Shown piece after piece: positions 1 to 5,221 of a DNA stretch of 5,516 nucleotides. The position numbers were made by a program, and so were the translations under genes. Numbering within the stretch: the stretch's first letter is position 1; each line of letters begins with the position of its first letter. The DNA lies in assembly GCA_027040585.1 (NCBI GenBank), contig JALULU010000420.1:1-5516 (forward strand), read 5' to 3'. The notes beneath the pieces were generated by a model. It did no database searches. It was not told the origin of the DNA and saw nothing but the letters and a program-made list of their open reading frames with translations. This stretch comes from Acidobacteriota bacterium. Lineage in GTDB: Bacteria > Acidobacteriota > JAAYUB01 > JAMOQF01.

Positions 1-289
1 TAGATGTGTTAAAAAATTTATCATAATCATCCCTTTTCTCAATAAAACTTCCAGCAAGGAGATAAACTGAATTTCTCTTTGAAAAATTTCTCAAACTATT
101 TATAAGTTCCCCATCAAGGGAGTGATATTTAAATGGAATTTTTTTATTGGTTCTTAAAAAGGAAAAATTCTCGGGAAGTGCAATTAACTCTGCACCTTCT
201 TTAACACTAAAATCCATCAATTTAAAAACTTTTTCTAAATTGTTTTCATAATCTGAATTTACAGAAACCTGAACTGCTGCGACTTTCAT
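1..289 (-). CDS. Carbon-nitrogen hydrolase (nitrilase superfamily), N-terminal 96 residues, runs off the left edge
   Basis: The protein begins MKVAAVQVSVNSDYENNLEK and continues with EGAELIALPENFSFL, the N-terminal pattern of the nitrilase superfamily. These enzymes hydrolyse amides or nitriles with a Glu-Lys-Cys triad. E40 in the LPEN motif fits the catalytic glutamate; the lysine and cysteine would lie beyond the window edge. The visible part ends at FFNTS, which matches the usual 'YNT' strand before the catalytic lysine. The LPEN-F-F pattern resembles Nit1/Nit2-type amidases more than the N-terminal domain of glutamine-dependent NAD synthetase, which normally has a GYPP motif here. The ATG shares the ATGA overlap with the stop of the radical SAM gene. 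No Shine-Dalgarno lies at normal distance (a GGGGAG is 16 nt away), so translation is probably coupled. The family call is firm; the substrate is unknown. Confidence 0.88.
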   Translation of the reverse strand, partial: MKVAAVQVSVNSDYENNLEKVFKLMDFSVKEGAELIALPENFSFLRTNKKIPFKYHSLDGELINSLRNFSKRNSVYLLAGSFIEKRDDYDKFFNTS

Positions 290-1218
290 GGAACTTTAAA
301 AAAAACTCCCCTTTCTCCTGTCTCAGATTTTATTTTTCCTTCCTCTTCAAGAATATCCAAATATTTGTTTATCTCTGAAACATTTAAACCAGTTATTGAA
401 ATTAAATCCTCAATTGTTGAAGGCCTTCTCTTAAGTGTATTAAAAATCAAATCTTCTACATCTTCACTATATGAAGGGATTTCTCTTCTGCTTTTAAACC
501 TTGAAATAATTTCAACATTTTTTAAATTCCAGAAATTGATAATTTCAAAGAGCCTCTTTTTAGTGGCAGGTTTTAAATCTGAAACAGATCCCGGTCTATC
601 AAGGGTGTTTAATTGGACCTTATGAGGATTTATATAAATTATGGCATTCTTTAATTTTTTAAGTTCATCTTCAAAATCATTTACCCCTTCAAGAATAAAT
701 ACTTCAAGGTGCATTTTAACATCCGTTTCTTCCCTGAAATTTTTAAGACCTTCAATAATTTTATCAATATTAACTAAGGGGTGGGGTCTATTTACCCTTT
801 TTAAAACCTCAGGAGAAACAGCATCAAGGGAAGGTAAAATTAAATCAAGGTCTTTTAGCTCTTCTCTCAATCTTTCATCATACATAAATGTTGAATTCGT
901 TAAAAGTGCAATATTTACATCATAATTTTCACTTAAAAATTTAACAACATCACCGATTTTAGAATTTAAAGTGGGTTCACCTGACCCTGAAAATGTACAG
1001 TAATCTGGATACTTTCCCTTTTTAAAAAAGTCCTCAAGTTCCCTTTTAACAATATCTACTTTTACGTATTCACTTCTTTCAAAAAGTAAATCAGTTGTGG
1101 GACCACATTCACAGTAAACACAGTCCATAGAACAAAACTTATATGGTACTAAGTCAATTCCAAGGGATACTCCAAGTCTCCTTGAAGGCACTGGTCCAAA
1201 AAGTGTTTTATAAATCAT
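286..1218 (-). CDS. Radical SAM protein, COG0731-like, with C-terminal winged-helix domain
   Basis: This 310-residue protein opens with FGPVPSRRLGVSLGIDLVP followed by C29-x3-C33-x2-C36, the [4Fe-4S]/S-adenosylmethionine motif. C38 lies just after it. GSGEP (residues 78-82) is the SAM-binding GGE-type motif, and the segment to about residue 240 keeps the alternating strand/helix pattern of a radical SAM barrel. Residues about 252-308 (EDLIFNTLKRRPSTIEDLIS... ending FFKVP) look like a winged helix-turn-helix. The N-terminal signature is that of the bacterial/archaeal group filed under COG0731, which is named after the wyosine-tRNA enzyme but is mostly uncharacterised; I would not transfer that function. 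The ATG is 4 bp after the nadA TAA, with only a weak GGTG upstream inside the nadA stop region, so expression is probably coupled to nadA. It overlaps the amidase gene by 4 bp. The reaction and substrate are unknown. Confidence 0.9.
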   Translation of the reverse strand: MIYKTLFGPVPSRRLGVSLGIDLVPYKFCSMDCVYCECGPTTDLLFERSEYVKVDIVKRELEDFFKKGKYPDYCTFSGSGEPTLNSKIGDVVKFLSENYDVNIALLTNSTFMYDERLREELKDLDLILPSLDAVSPEVLKRVNRPHPLVNIDKIIEGLKNFREETDVKMHLEVFILEGVNDFEDELKKLKNAIIYINPHKVQLNTLDRPGSVSDLKPATKKRLFEIINFWNLKNVEIISRFKSRREIPSYSEDVEDLIFNTLKRRPSTIEDLISITGLNVSEINKYLDILEEEGKIKSETGERGVFFKVP

Positions 1219-1222
1219 AAGT

Positions 1223-2254
1223 TTACACCGAAAACATGTTGTTAAGGGCTATGAGGGAATATTTCCTGATTTCATTAGATACAGTTATTTCATTTATAAT
1301 CTTTCCCTCTTTTAAATTTTTAAGTACATTTAATAAGTCATTTGCCCTTATTTTGGACATTGTTCTACATATGGTGTTAAAATTTGTAAGAATATCAATT
1401 GTTTTGTTGGGATTATTTCTCTTAAGCCTCATTACAAGGTTTTTCTCTGTTCCAACAGCCCAGTAAGTTCCATCCTCTGCATTCTCAATTGTTTTTATTA
1501 TCTGTTCAGTTGAACCACTGTAATCAGCCATTTTAAAAACCTCAAAGGAACATTCCGGATGGACAATTATTTTATATGGTTCTTTACCTCTCTTAAAATG
1601 TACAATGTGGGTTGGCTGAAACATCTGGTGTACCCAACAATGCCCATCCCACAAAATCACCTTTATTTTCTTTTTATCACCACTTAAAACCAACCCATCT
1701 TTTCTACTCCAAAATCCAATTTCATCTCCCACAATTCCCTTTTTATATGAGGTATTTCTCCCAAGATGCTGATCTGGTAAGAAAAACAACATATCCCCTC
1801 TACTAAAGGCTGCATCAAAAATTTTATCAGCATTTGAGGAAGTACAAATATACCCATTTTCTCTACCCACAAAAGCTTTAACTTCTGCAGTTGAGTTGAT
1901 ATACGTAATTGGAACAATTCTTTTACCCTTAAAAACTTCTTTAAGATACGAAAAAGCACTCACAACTTCATTTATTGGTGCCTTATCAGCCATTGGACAT
2001 CCGGCATCCAGATTGGGTAGTATTACCTTCTGTTTGCCACCTGAAAGAATTGCGGCAGTTTCCGCCATAAAGTGAACACCACAAAAAATTATATACTTTG
2101 CCTCTTTCTGTGACGTTGCAAGTTGAGAAAGTTTTAGAGAATCTCCTGTAAAGTGCCCATATTTATATACTTCATCCCTTTGATAGTGATGGGCCAAGAT
2201 TACAATCTCTTCTTTAAAATAATCAATAAGGGATTCTATTTCATTAAAAATCAA
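1223..2254 (-). CDS. nadA: Quinolinate synthase NadA
   Basis: NadA condenses iminoaspartate with dihydroxyacetone phosphate to quinolinate, the pyridine precursor of NAD, using an oxygen-sensitive [4Fe-4S] cluster in the cytoplasm. The family motifs appear in order: ILAHHYQ (about 19-25), GDSL, CGVHFMAE, LPNLDAGCPMAD, YINSTAEVKAF, CTSSNA, LPDQHLGRNT, WDGHCWVHQMF, HPEC, GSTEQI, VGTEKNLVMRL and CRTMSKI. The three expected cluster ligands are C86, C206 and C296. H22, Y24, Y118, N120, H232 and E234 fit known substrate-site positions. At 343 residues it is the longer LPDQHLGRNT form, as in Bacillus, rather than the roughly 300-residue Thermotoga form. The start is TTG: it has AGGA 9 nt upstream, and no in-frame ATG occurs before the conserved core. 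It sits 21 bp after the Rho-N-like gene and 4 bp before the radical SAM gene. NadB and NadC are not in the window. Confidence 0.97.
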   Translation of the reverse strand: MIFNEIESLIDYFKEEIVILAHHYQRDEVYKYGHFTGDSLKLSQLATSQKEAKYIIFCGVHFMAETAAILSGGKQKVILPNLDAGCPMADKAPINEVVSAFSYLKEVFKGKRIVPITYINSTAEVKAFVGRENGYICTSSNADKIFDAAFSRGDMLFFLPDQHLGRNTSYKKGIVGDEIGFWSRKDGLVLSGDKKKIKVILWDGHCWVHQMFQPTHIVHFKRGKEPYKIIVHPECSFEVFKMADYSGSTEQIIKTIENAEDGTYWAVGTEKNLVMRLKRNNPNKTIDILTNFNTICRTMSKIRANDLLNVLKNLKEGKIINEITVSNEIRKYSLIALNNMFSV

Positions 2255-2263
2255 GGTGAAATT

Positions 2264-2267
2264 TCCT
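2264..2267 (-). promoter_or_regulatory. Ribosome binding site that supports the TTG start of nadA
   Basis: The minus strand reads AGGA, then nine bases, then TTG. The nearby ATG (in TTTTTAATGAAATAG) is out of frame and closes at once, so this weak site is the best support for TTG initiation. Confidence 0.55.
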
Positions 2268-2275
2268 AAAAATTA

Positions 2276-2653
2276 TTACTTCTTTAAAACTCTTGCCAGA
2301 TACGCTTCTCTTTTTCTAATTTTAGTGAGTTTTCTTCTAAGTCTTTTAATTTTATGCCTGACTTCTTTTAATTTTTCAAGGTCATGCTCTTCTTGTTTTA
2401 AAATATCCCTTTTGGCTTTAATTAATCCCTTCATATCCTCTTTAAAACTTTTTTTCTGTTCTTCAAGTTCTTTTATTTCTTCAGATTCAAGTTTTTCTTC
2501 TTCAAATTCATTCCTCTTTTTGAGCGCTTCAACAATTACTTCAACAAGATGATCCTTATCCATAGCGTGAGCACCTTGAATTTCTGGATAATTACCTGCT
2601 ATTTCCCTTAACTTTTTTGCAGTCATTTTCTTTAAATCACTAAGCTTGGTCAA
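2276..2653 (-). CDS. Small Rho-N-like domain protein with a long charged coiled coil
   Basis: The product has 125 residues. Residues about 2-47 (TKLSDLKKMTAKKLREIAGN... through HAMDKDHLVEVIVEALKKR) have the helix-turn-helix spacing of the Rho termination factor N-terminal/SAP-like fold, a small nucleic-acid-binding module. Residues about 48-125 are almost all Glu, Lys, Arg and Leu, with no Pro or Gly apart from one Gly near 76, and are predicted to be a continuous coiled coil ending in a basic tail (KRLRRKLTKIRKREAYLARVLKK). The start is TTG, fixed by a strong GGGAGG 6 nt upstream; the first in-frame ATG would be codon 10 and would remove part of the domain. It is the first gene of the operon, directly behind the promoter and 21 bp before nadA. 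It lacks the ATPase core of Rho. An RNA- or DNA-binding role is inferred; a specific function is unknown. Confidence 0.82.
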   Translation of the reverse strand: MTKLSDLKKMTAKKLREIAGNYPEIQGAHAMDKDHLVEVIVEALKKRNEFEEEKLESEEIKELEEQKKSFKEDMKGLIKAKRDILKQEEHDLEKLKEVRHKIKRLRRKLTKIRKREAYLARVLKK

Positions 2654-2659
2654 TTTCTT

Positions 2660-2665
2660 CCTCCC
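2660..2665 (-). promoter_or_regulatory. Strong ribosome binding site that fixes a TTG start
   Basis: The minus strand reads GAGAGGGAGGAAGAAATTG. GGGAGG lies 6 nt from the TTG, as good a Shine-Dalgarno as that of rpmB (GGAGGAAGAAATG). The near-identical context makes the TTG start of the Rho-N-like gene convincing. Confidence 0.8.
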
Positions 2666-2689
2666 TCTCTTATTTTTTTTAAAAGTGTG

Positions 2690-2718
2690 ATTTTACTATT
2701 TGAAAACCAAATTGGCAA
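2690..2718 (-). promoter_or_regulatory. Sigma70-type promoter of the Rho-N-like/nadA/radical SAM/amidase operon
   Basis: On the minus strand TTGCCA (2718-2713) is followed by a 17-base spacer and TAAAAT (2695-2690). Each box matches consensus at five of six positions. Transcription would start near 2683, giving a leader of about 30 nt that contains an A8 tract and the strong ribosome binding site. The spacer holds the ATTTGGTTTT part of a sequence shared with the 4703-4714 region, and a CCAATTTGG palindrome overlaps the -35 box, so a regulator could bind here. No nad riboswitch-like structure was recognised in the short leader. Confidence 0.7.
2703..2714 (+). repeat. 12-mer AAAACCAAATTG, copy 1, inside the nadA-operon promoter
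   Basis: The same 12 bases occur at 4703-4714, also in an intergenic promoter region. Here it extends to the 9-bp palindrome CCAAATTGG (2707-2715), which overlaps the -35 box and spacer. A shared operator is possible; chance recurrence in AT-rich DNA is the alternative. Confidence 0.3.
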
Positions 2719-2747
2719 TAATTTATTTTAAAAATTAAAAAGTAAAA

Positions 2748-4631
2748 TCACTCATATTCAACAACATAAGTATCAGCAACTATATCGTGAAAAGCCTTTT
2801 TCTTTGGATGAATCAAACCAATTAAAAACAAAACACCAAAAGTTCCTGCACTAAATAGCCAAATAAGTGCTCTTAATAAACTTTTTGAAAATGTAGGTGG
2901 CTTAGCATCTTTAGCAATTACGTGAAGTCCAAGCAACATCTTTCCAAAAGTTTGACCTCTTTCAGTAGTCATTATTGTAAGGTATATTAAAGGTAGAAAA
3001 TTTATATATAAAAGTTTCATAAATAAATTATTAATCATGGATTTTGGCAAAAAGAAATAACCCATTCCACCTAAAATTCCTATAATAACTGCATCTATCA
3101 GAAAGGCTATAATCCTCTTGATATTCCTTGCAGGGAAAAAAGCAGCAGCAGAAACATCCACACCCAAAGCCAGAGCATTTCTTACCCTTTCAAAGGCAGT
3201 TTTCAAATAGGGAAGATCTTTAGCTTTTCTCCACTTTCCTTCTTCCCCTTTTTTAACTAAATCTTCTTCAAGCAAATCCCTTGAAAGCACCCAATCTTCA
3301 AGTGTAACAAGATCCAGATTGTCATAAATATCATCATCAATTTTAACTGACCAAATTTTTTCTTCCCAGAATGGCGTTTTCTTTTCTTCCTGGTTAATCT
3401 CTTTTTCTTTTTCCTCTAATTTTTCTTCAATTTCTTCTTTAAATTCTTCAGCACCTTCAACAGGCTTTTCACTAACATCTTCATCTTTTAATTTTATATC
3501 CAGTTTAGATGAAGTAGAAGCAAGTTCCTGCTCTAAAACCTCTCCCGATACATTTAAAGCAAGTTCAGCACCACAAGATGGGCAAATAGCAGCATCCTTC
3601 GATACAGGTTTACCACAAACAGGGCAAGTTATCCCTTCAAGATTCTCAATTACATTTTCTTCTTCCTGAACTTCATTTTTATTTTTATCTTTATCTTCAT
3701 ATTCTAAGTTTTTATCTGTACCACCTTCTTTAAATTCATCCGGAAGAATATCATCTATAAAATCATCGCTAATACTTAATTCATCTTCAAGTTCGGAAAG
3801 CTCTTCCTGAGGACTTTCCTCTAATAATTTATTTTCTTCAATTTTACTCTCTCCCTCAACATCTACCAATGAATCACTTCCCGGGCTTTCATCAGTTATT
3901 TTACTATTACTTGCAGAAATATCATCCACTTCTCTTACAATTTTTATTTCACCATCAGATGTAACAATAGCCTTCTCCTTTTCAAATGAAGAAGTCTCAG
4001 GAGAAACAAACCTAATAAGGTCAAAATCCACATCTTTAGGCCTTGATAGTAAAAAAGTTGACTGACAGACAGGACACTTTGCCTTTGTTGGATTATCTGG
4101 AACTTTATCCCCATAAAGCCACAATATTTTTTTACAAAATTGACATTTAAAAGGTAATTTCCTCTCAATACTCGAAAATAACATGGACACATACATGGTG
4201 GCTTCTACATCACTTTCAAAAGTTTTTATTCCCTTTTGATTTAGAAATCTAAAGGTCTCCTCTGGCATGGCTATAAACCTACATTTATCCAGAATCTCAA
4301 ATCCAACATGCCTTAAATTCGTATCTACATTTTTGCTTGGAAATCTAAACTCATTTGCAGAAAGAGATGTAAAAGGGCATCTTATTGTTTTGGGAAAGCC
4401 AAAAACACCTATTTCTAAAAACCTTTCTCCACTAACATTGTCACCTATTGCATAAATAGATAAAAAAGTCATATTGGCATATGGAACGTCAATGTATCTA
4501 TCTACTTTAATAGAGCTGAAACGAGGACTTACCCATCTTGCATACATATAATTATATTTAAATGTATGCGTTGTTTCCCCCGGCTTAATTATATAAATTT
4601 TCTCTAAATAATCTCCTATTTTACCTAACAT
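2748..4631 (-). CDS. Multidomain membrane protein: unknown N-domain, two zinc ribbons, acidic linkers, GYF_2-like segment, RDD domain
   Basis: The product has 627 residues. Residues 1-160 form a globular domain I do not recognise. Residues 161-197 (C163, C166, C186, C189; pattern CxxC...VP...CPVCxSTF) resemble an MJ0042-type zinc ribbon. Residues about 213-333 and 354-422 are very acidic, rich in Glu, Asp, Lys and Ser, and probably disordered. Between them lies a short second ribbon (C336, C339, C350, C353). Residues about 425-480 (IWSVKIDDDIY... EEGKWRKAKDLPYLK) resemble a GYF_2 domain. Residues about 498-627 are an RDD domain with helices near 504-527, 535-553 and 585-607, the RIIAFLID motif (R506, D513), GQTFGKMLLGL and HDIVADTYVV. 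There is no signal peptide, so the zinc-ribbon part probably stays in the cytoplasm, tethered by the C-terminus. The ATG has AAGGAG 5 nt upstream and its own promoter. The function is unknown; the zinc-ribbon plus GYF_2 plus RDD combination suggests a membrane-bound adaptor. Confidence 0.85.
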   Translation of the reverse strand: MLGKIGDYLEKIYIIKPGETTHTFKYNYMYARWVSPRFSSIKVDRYIDVPYANMTFLSIYAIGDNVSGERFLEIGVFGFPKTIRCPFTSLSANEFRFPSKNVDTNLRHVGFEILDKCRFIAMPEETFRFLNQKGIKTFESDVEATMYVSMLFSSIERKLPFKCQFCKKILWLYGDKVPDNPTKAKCPVCQSTFLLSRPKDVDFDLIRFVSPETSSFEKEKAIVTSDGEIKIVREVDDISASNSKITDESPGSDSLVDVEGESKIEENKLLEESPQEELSELEDELSISDDFIDDILPDEFKEGGTDKNLEYEDKDKNKNEVQEEENVIENLEGITCPVCGKPVSKDAAICPSCGAELALNVSGEVLEQELASTSSKLDIKLKDEDVSEKPVEGAEEFKEEIEEKLEEKEKEINQEEKKTPFWEEKIWSVKIDDDIYDNLDLVTLEDWVLSRDLLEEDLVKKGEEGKWRKAKDLPYLKTAFERVRNALALGVDVSAAAFFPARNIKRIIAFLIDAVIIGILGGMGYFFLPKSMINNLFMKLLYINFLPLIYLTIMTTERGQTFGKMLLGLHVIAKDAKPPTFSKSLLRALIWLFSAGTFGVLFLIGLIHPKKKAFHDIVADTYVVEYE

Positions 4632-4656
4632 AAAAACTCCTTAATGGTGATATTTA

Positions 4657-4686
4657 ATTATAATAAATTATTCCGATTTTTTACAA
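4657..4686 (-). promoter_or_regulatory. Sigma70-type promoter of the RDD/zinc-ribbon gene
   Basis: The minus strand has TTGTAA (4686-4681, four of six matches), an 18-base spacer and a perfect TATAAT (4662-4657). Transcription would start near 4650, leaving a leader of about 20 nt with AAGGAG 5 nt before the ATG. It points away from the rpmB promoter; the two -35 boxes are 31 bp apart. Confidence 0.65.
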
Positions 4687-4702
4687 GTCCAATTTTACTG
4701 AT

Positions 4703-4714
4703 AAAACCAAATTG
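4703..4714 (+). repeat. 12-mer AAAACCAAATTG, copy 2, between the divergent promoters
   Basis: This copy is identical to 2703-2714. It lies between the two divergent -35 boxes, just upstream of the rpmB -35, where a regulator could act on both. The palindrome is imperfect here (CCAAATTGA). Confidence 0.3.
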
Positions 4715-4717
4715 ATA

Positions 4718-4746
4718 TTGACAAATATAATTTCTTCTGGTATAAA
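4718..4746 (+). promoter_or_regulatory. Near-consensus promoter of rpmB
   Basis: A perfect TTGACA (4718-4723) is followed by 17 bases and TATAAA (4741-4746), preceded by TG at 4738-4739 as in an extended -10. Transcription would start near 4753, giving a leader of about 28 nt. It is the strongest promoter in the window, as expected for a ribosomal protein gene. Confidence 0.85.
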
Positions 4747-4780
4747 TCTCTTTCATTTTTTGCATTAATTGGAGGAAGAA

Positions 4781-4978
4781 ATGTCTAAAAGGTGTGATAT
4801 ATGTGGGAAAGTTCCATTGACCGGACACAATATTAGCCACGCTCATAATGTAACTAAGAGAAGATTTGAACCAAATCTTCATAAAGTAAAAGCTTACATT
4901 AATGGGGAAGTTAAAAGAATAAGAGTGTGTACTAAATGTCTCAAATCTGGAAAAGTCATAAAACCACCTATTAAATAG
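4781..4978 (+). CDS. rpmB: 50S ribosomal protein L28
   Basis: This 65-residue protein begins MSKRCDICGKVPLTGHNISH and ends VCTKCLKSGKVIKPPIK, the full bacterial L28 pattern (CxICGK, GxNxSHxxxxTKRRF.PNL, RVCTxCLKSGKV). L28 is part of the large ribosomal subunit. All four cysteines of the zinc-binding form are present (C5, C8, C50, C53), so this is the 'C+' type. GGAGG sits 5 nt before the ATG; an in-frame TTG 12 nt earlier falls just before the Shine-Dalgarno and is not the start. The gene stands alone with its own promoter and terminator, between the divergent RDD gene and the FHA gene. The TAG stop is at 4976-4978. Confidence 0.97.
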   Translation: MSKRCDICGKVPLTGHNISHAHNVTKRRFEPNLHKVKAYINGEVKRIRVCTKCLKSGKVIKPPIK

Positions 4979-5005
4979 GATTTTTAACCCTCCCCAAAAA
5001 CAGTG

Positions 5006-5031
5006 AGCCATCCAATTGGATGGCTTTTTTT
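5006..5031 (+). terminator. Rho-independent terminator of rpmB
   Basis: AGCCATCC (5006-5013) and GGATGGCT (5018-5025) form a perfect 8-bp stem with an AATT loop, followed by a run of seven T (5025-5031). An A-tract (4996-5000) lies upstream. It starts 27 bp after the stop codon and separates rpmB from the FHA gene. Confidence 0.93.
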
Positions 5032-5074
5032 ATCCCATATTCTATCAACAAAAATCATTTTCTATATTAATTAA

Positions 5075-5113
5075 CCCAATCACTTTGGGAACAGTCCACA
5101 CTATAAGTTCCCA
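5075..5113. repeat. Two overlapping inverted repeats upstream of the FHA-protein gene
   Basis: CCCAA (5075-5079) can pair with TTGGG (5085-5089), and TGGGAAC (5086-5092) can pair with GTTCCCA (5107-5113). The two hairpins share the TGGG at 5086-5089, so only one can form at a time. Neither ends in a T-run. They lie upstream of the predicted promoter and might be an operator or an element active in read-through transcripts. Apart from these repeats and the flanking terminator and promoter, the 4979-5221 intergenic stretch shows nothing recognisable. Confidence 0.35.
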
Positions 5114-5138
5114 TTTCAAAAATCAGTTTTCATTTTAT

Positions 5139-5167
5139 TTAACAAGAAGAGAAAATTTGTGTATAAT
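5139..5167 (+). promoter_or_regulatory. Sigma70-type promoter of the zinc-ribbon/FHA gene
   Basis: TTAACA (5139-5144, five of six matches) is followed by 17 bases and a perfect TATAAT (5162-5167). Transcription would start near 5174, giving a leader of about 48 nt with AGAGG (5209-5213) 8 nt before the ATG. Confidence 0.72.
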
Positions 5168-5221
5168 TAAAAGTGAATATGGAATTTGTATATTTTTTAA
5201 AATTTTTCAGAGGTCTTTCAT

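Larger units (their letters stand above)
2687..2751. repeat. 11-bp perfect inverted repeat in the intergenic region
   Basis: The plus strand has GTGATTTTACT at 2687-2697 and its exact complement AGTAAAATCAC at 2741-2751, 43 bases apart. The right arm covers the TGA stop of the RDD gene and the left arm covers the -10 box of the next operon. The arms are AT-rich and not followed by a clean T-run on either strand, so this is not a standard terminator. It could be a chance pairing or a protein-binding site. Confidence 0.4.

Noticed and set aside
1..289. Glutamine-dependent NAD synthetase (NadE), suggested by the nadA neighbour
   Set aside because: The GYPP-type motif after the catalytic glutamate is missing and the sequence is closer to Nit-type amidases; the rest of the gene is not visible to settle it fully.
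298..305. Run of eight A (T8 on the coding strand) at the end of the radical SAM gene as a programmed frameshift site
   Set aside because: The frame is intact through the run and ends in an ATGA overlap; normal in AT-rich DNA, though a homopolymer error cannot be excluded.
365..925. Plus-strand open frames at 365-625 and 641-925
   Set aside because: They lie entirely antisense to the radical SAM gene, have no ribosome binding site and read as low-complexity Ser/Leu/Phe mirror sequence.
1236..1959. Open frames at 1236-1466 (+), 1612-1806 (+) and 1684-1959 (-) within nadA
   Set aside because: Shadows of a fully conserved nadA; no domain or start signal of their own.
2256..2552. Plus-strand open frame rich in Ser, Leu and Phe
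   Set aside because: It is the antisense of the Glu/Lys-rich coiled coil, whose codons naturally give a long stop-free Ser/Phe frame.
2654..2747. Intrinsic terminator after the RDD gene
   Set aside because: Only AT-only short stems and a long-looped inverted repeat without a following T-run are present.
4769..4780. Upstream in-frame TTG as an rpmB start
   Set aside because: It would place the GGAGG inside the coding region and add MEEE to a protein whose family begins at the ATG.
4658..5011. Minus-strand open frame of 117 codons covering rpmB
   Set aside because: It is antisense to rpmB and includes its promoter and part of the terminator; no family resemblance.
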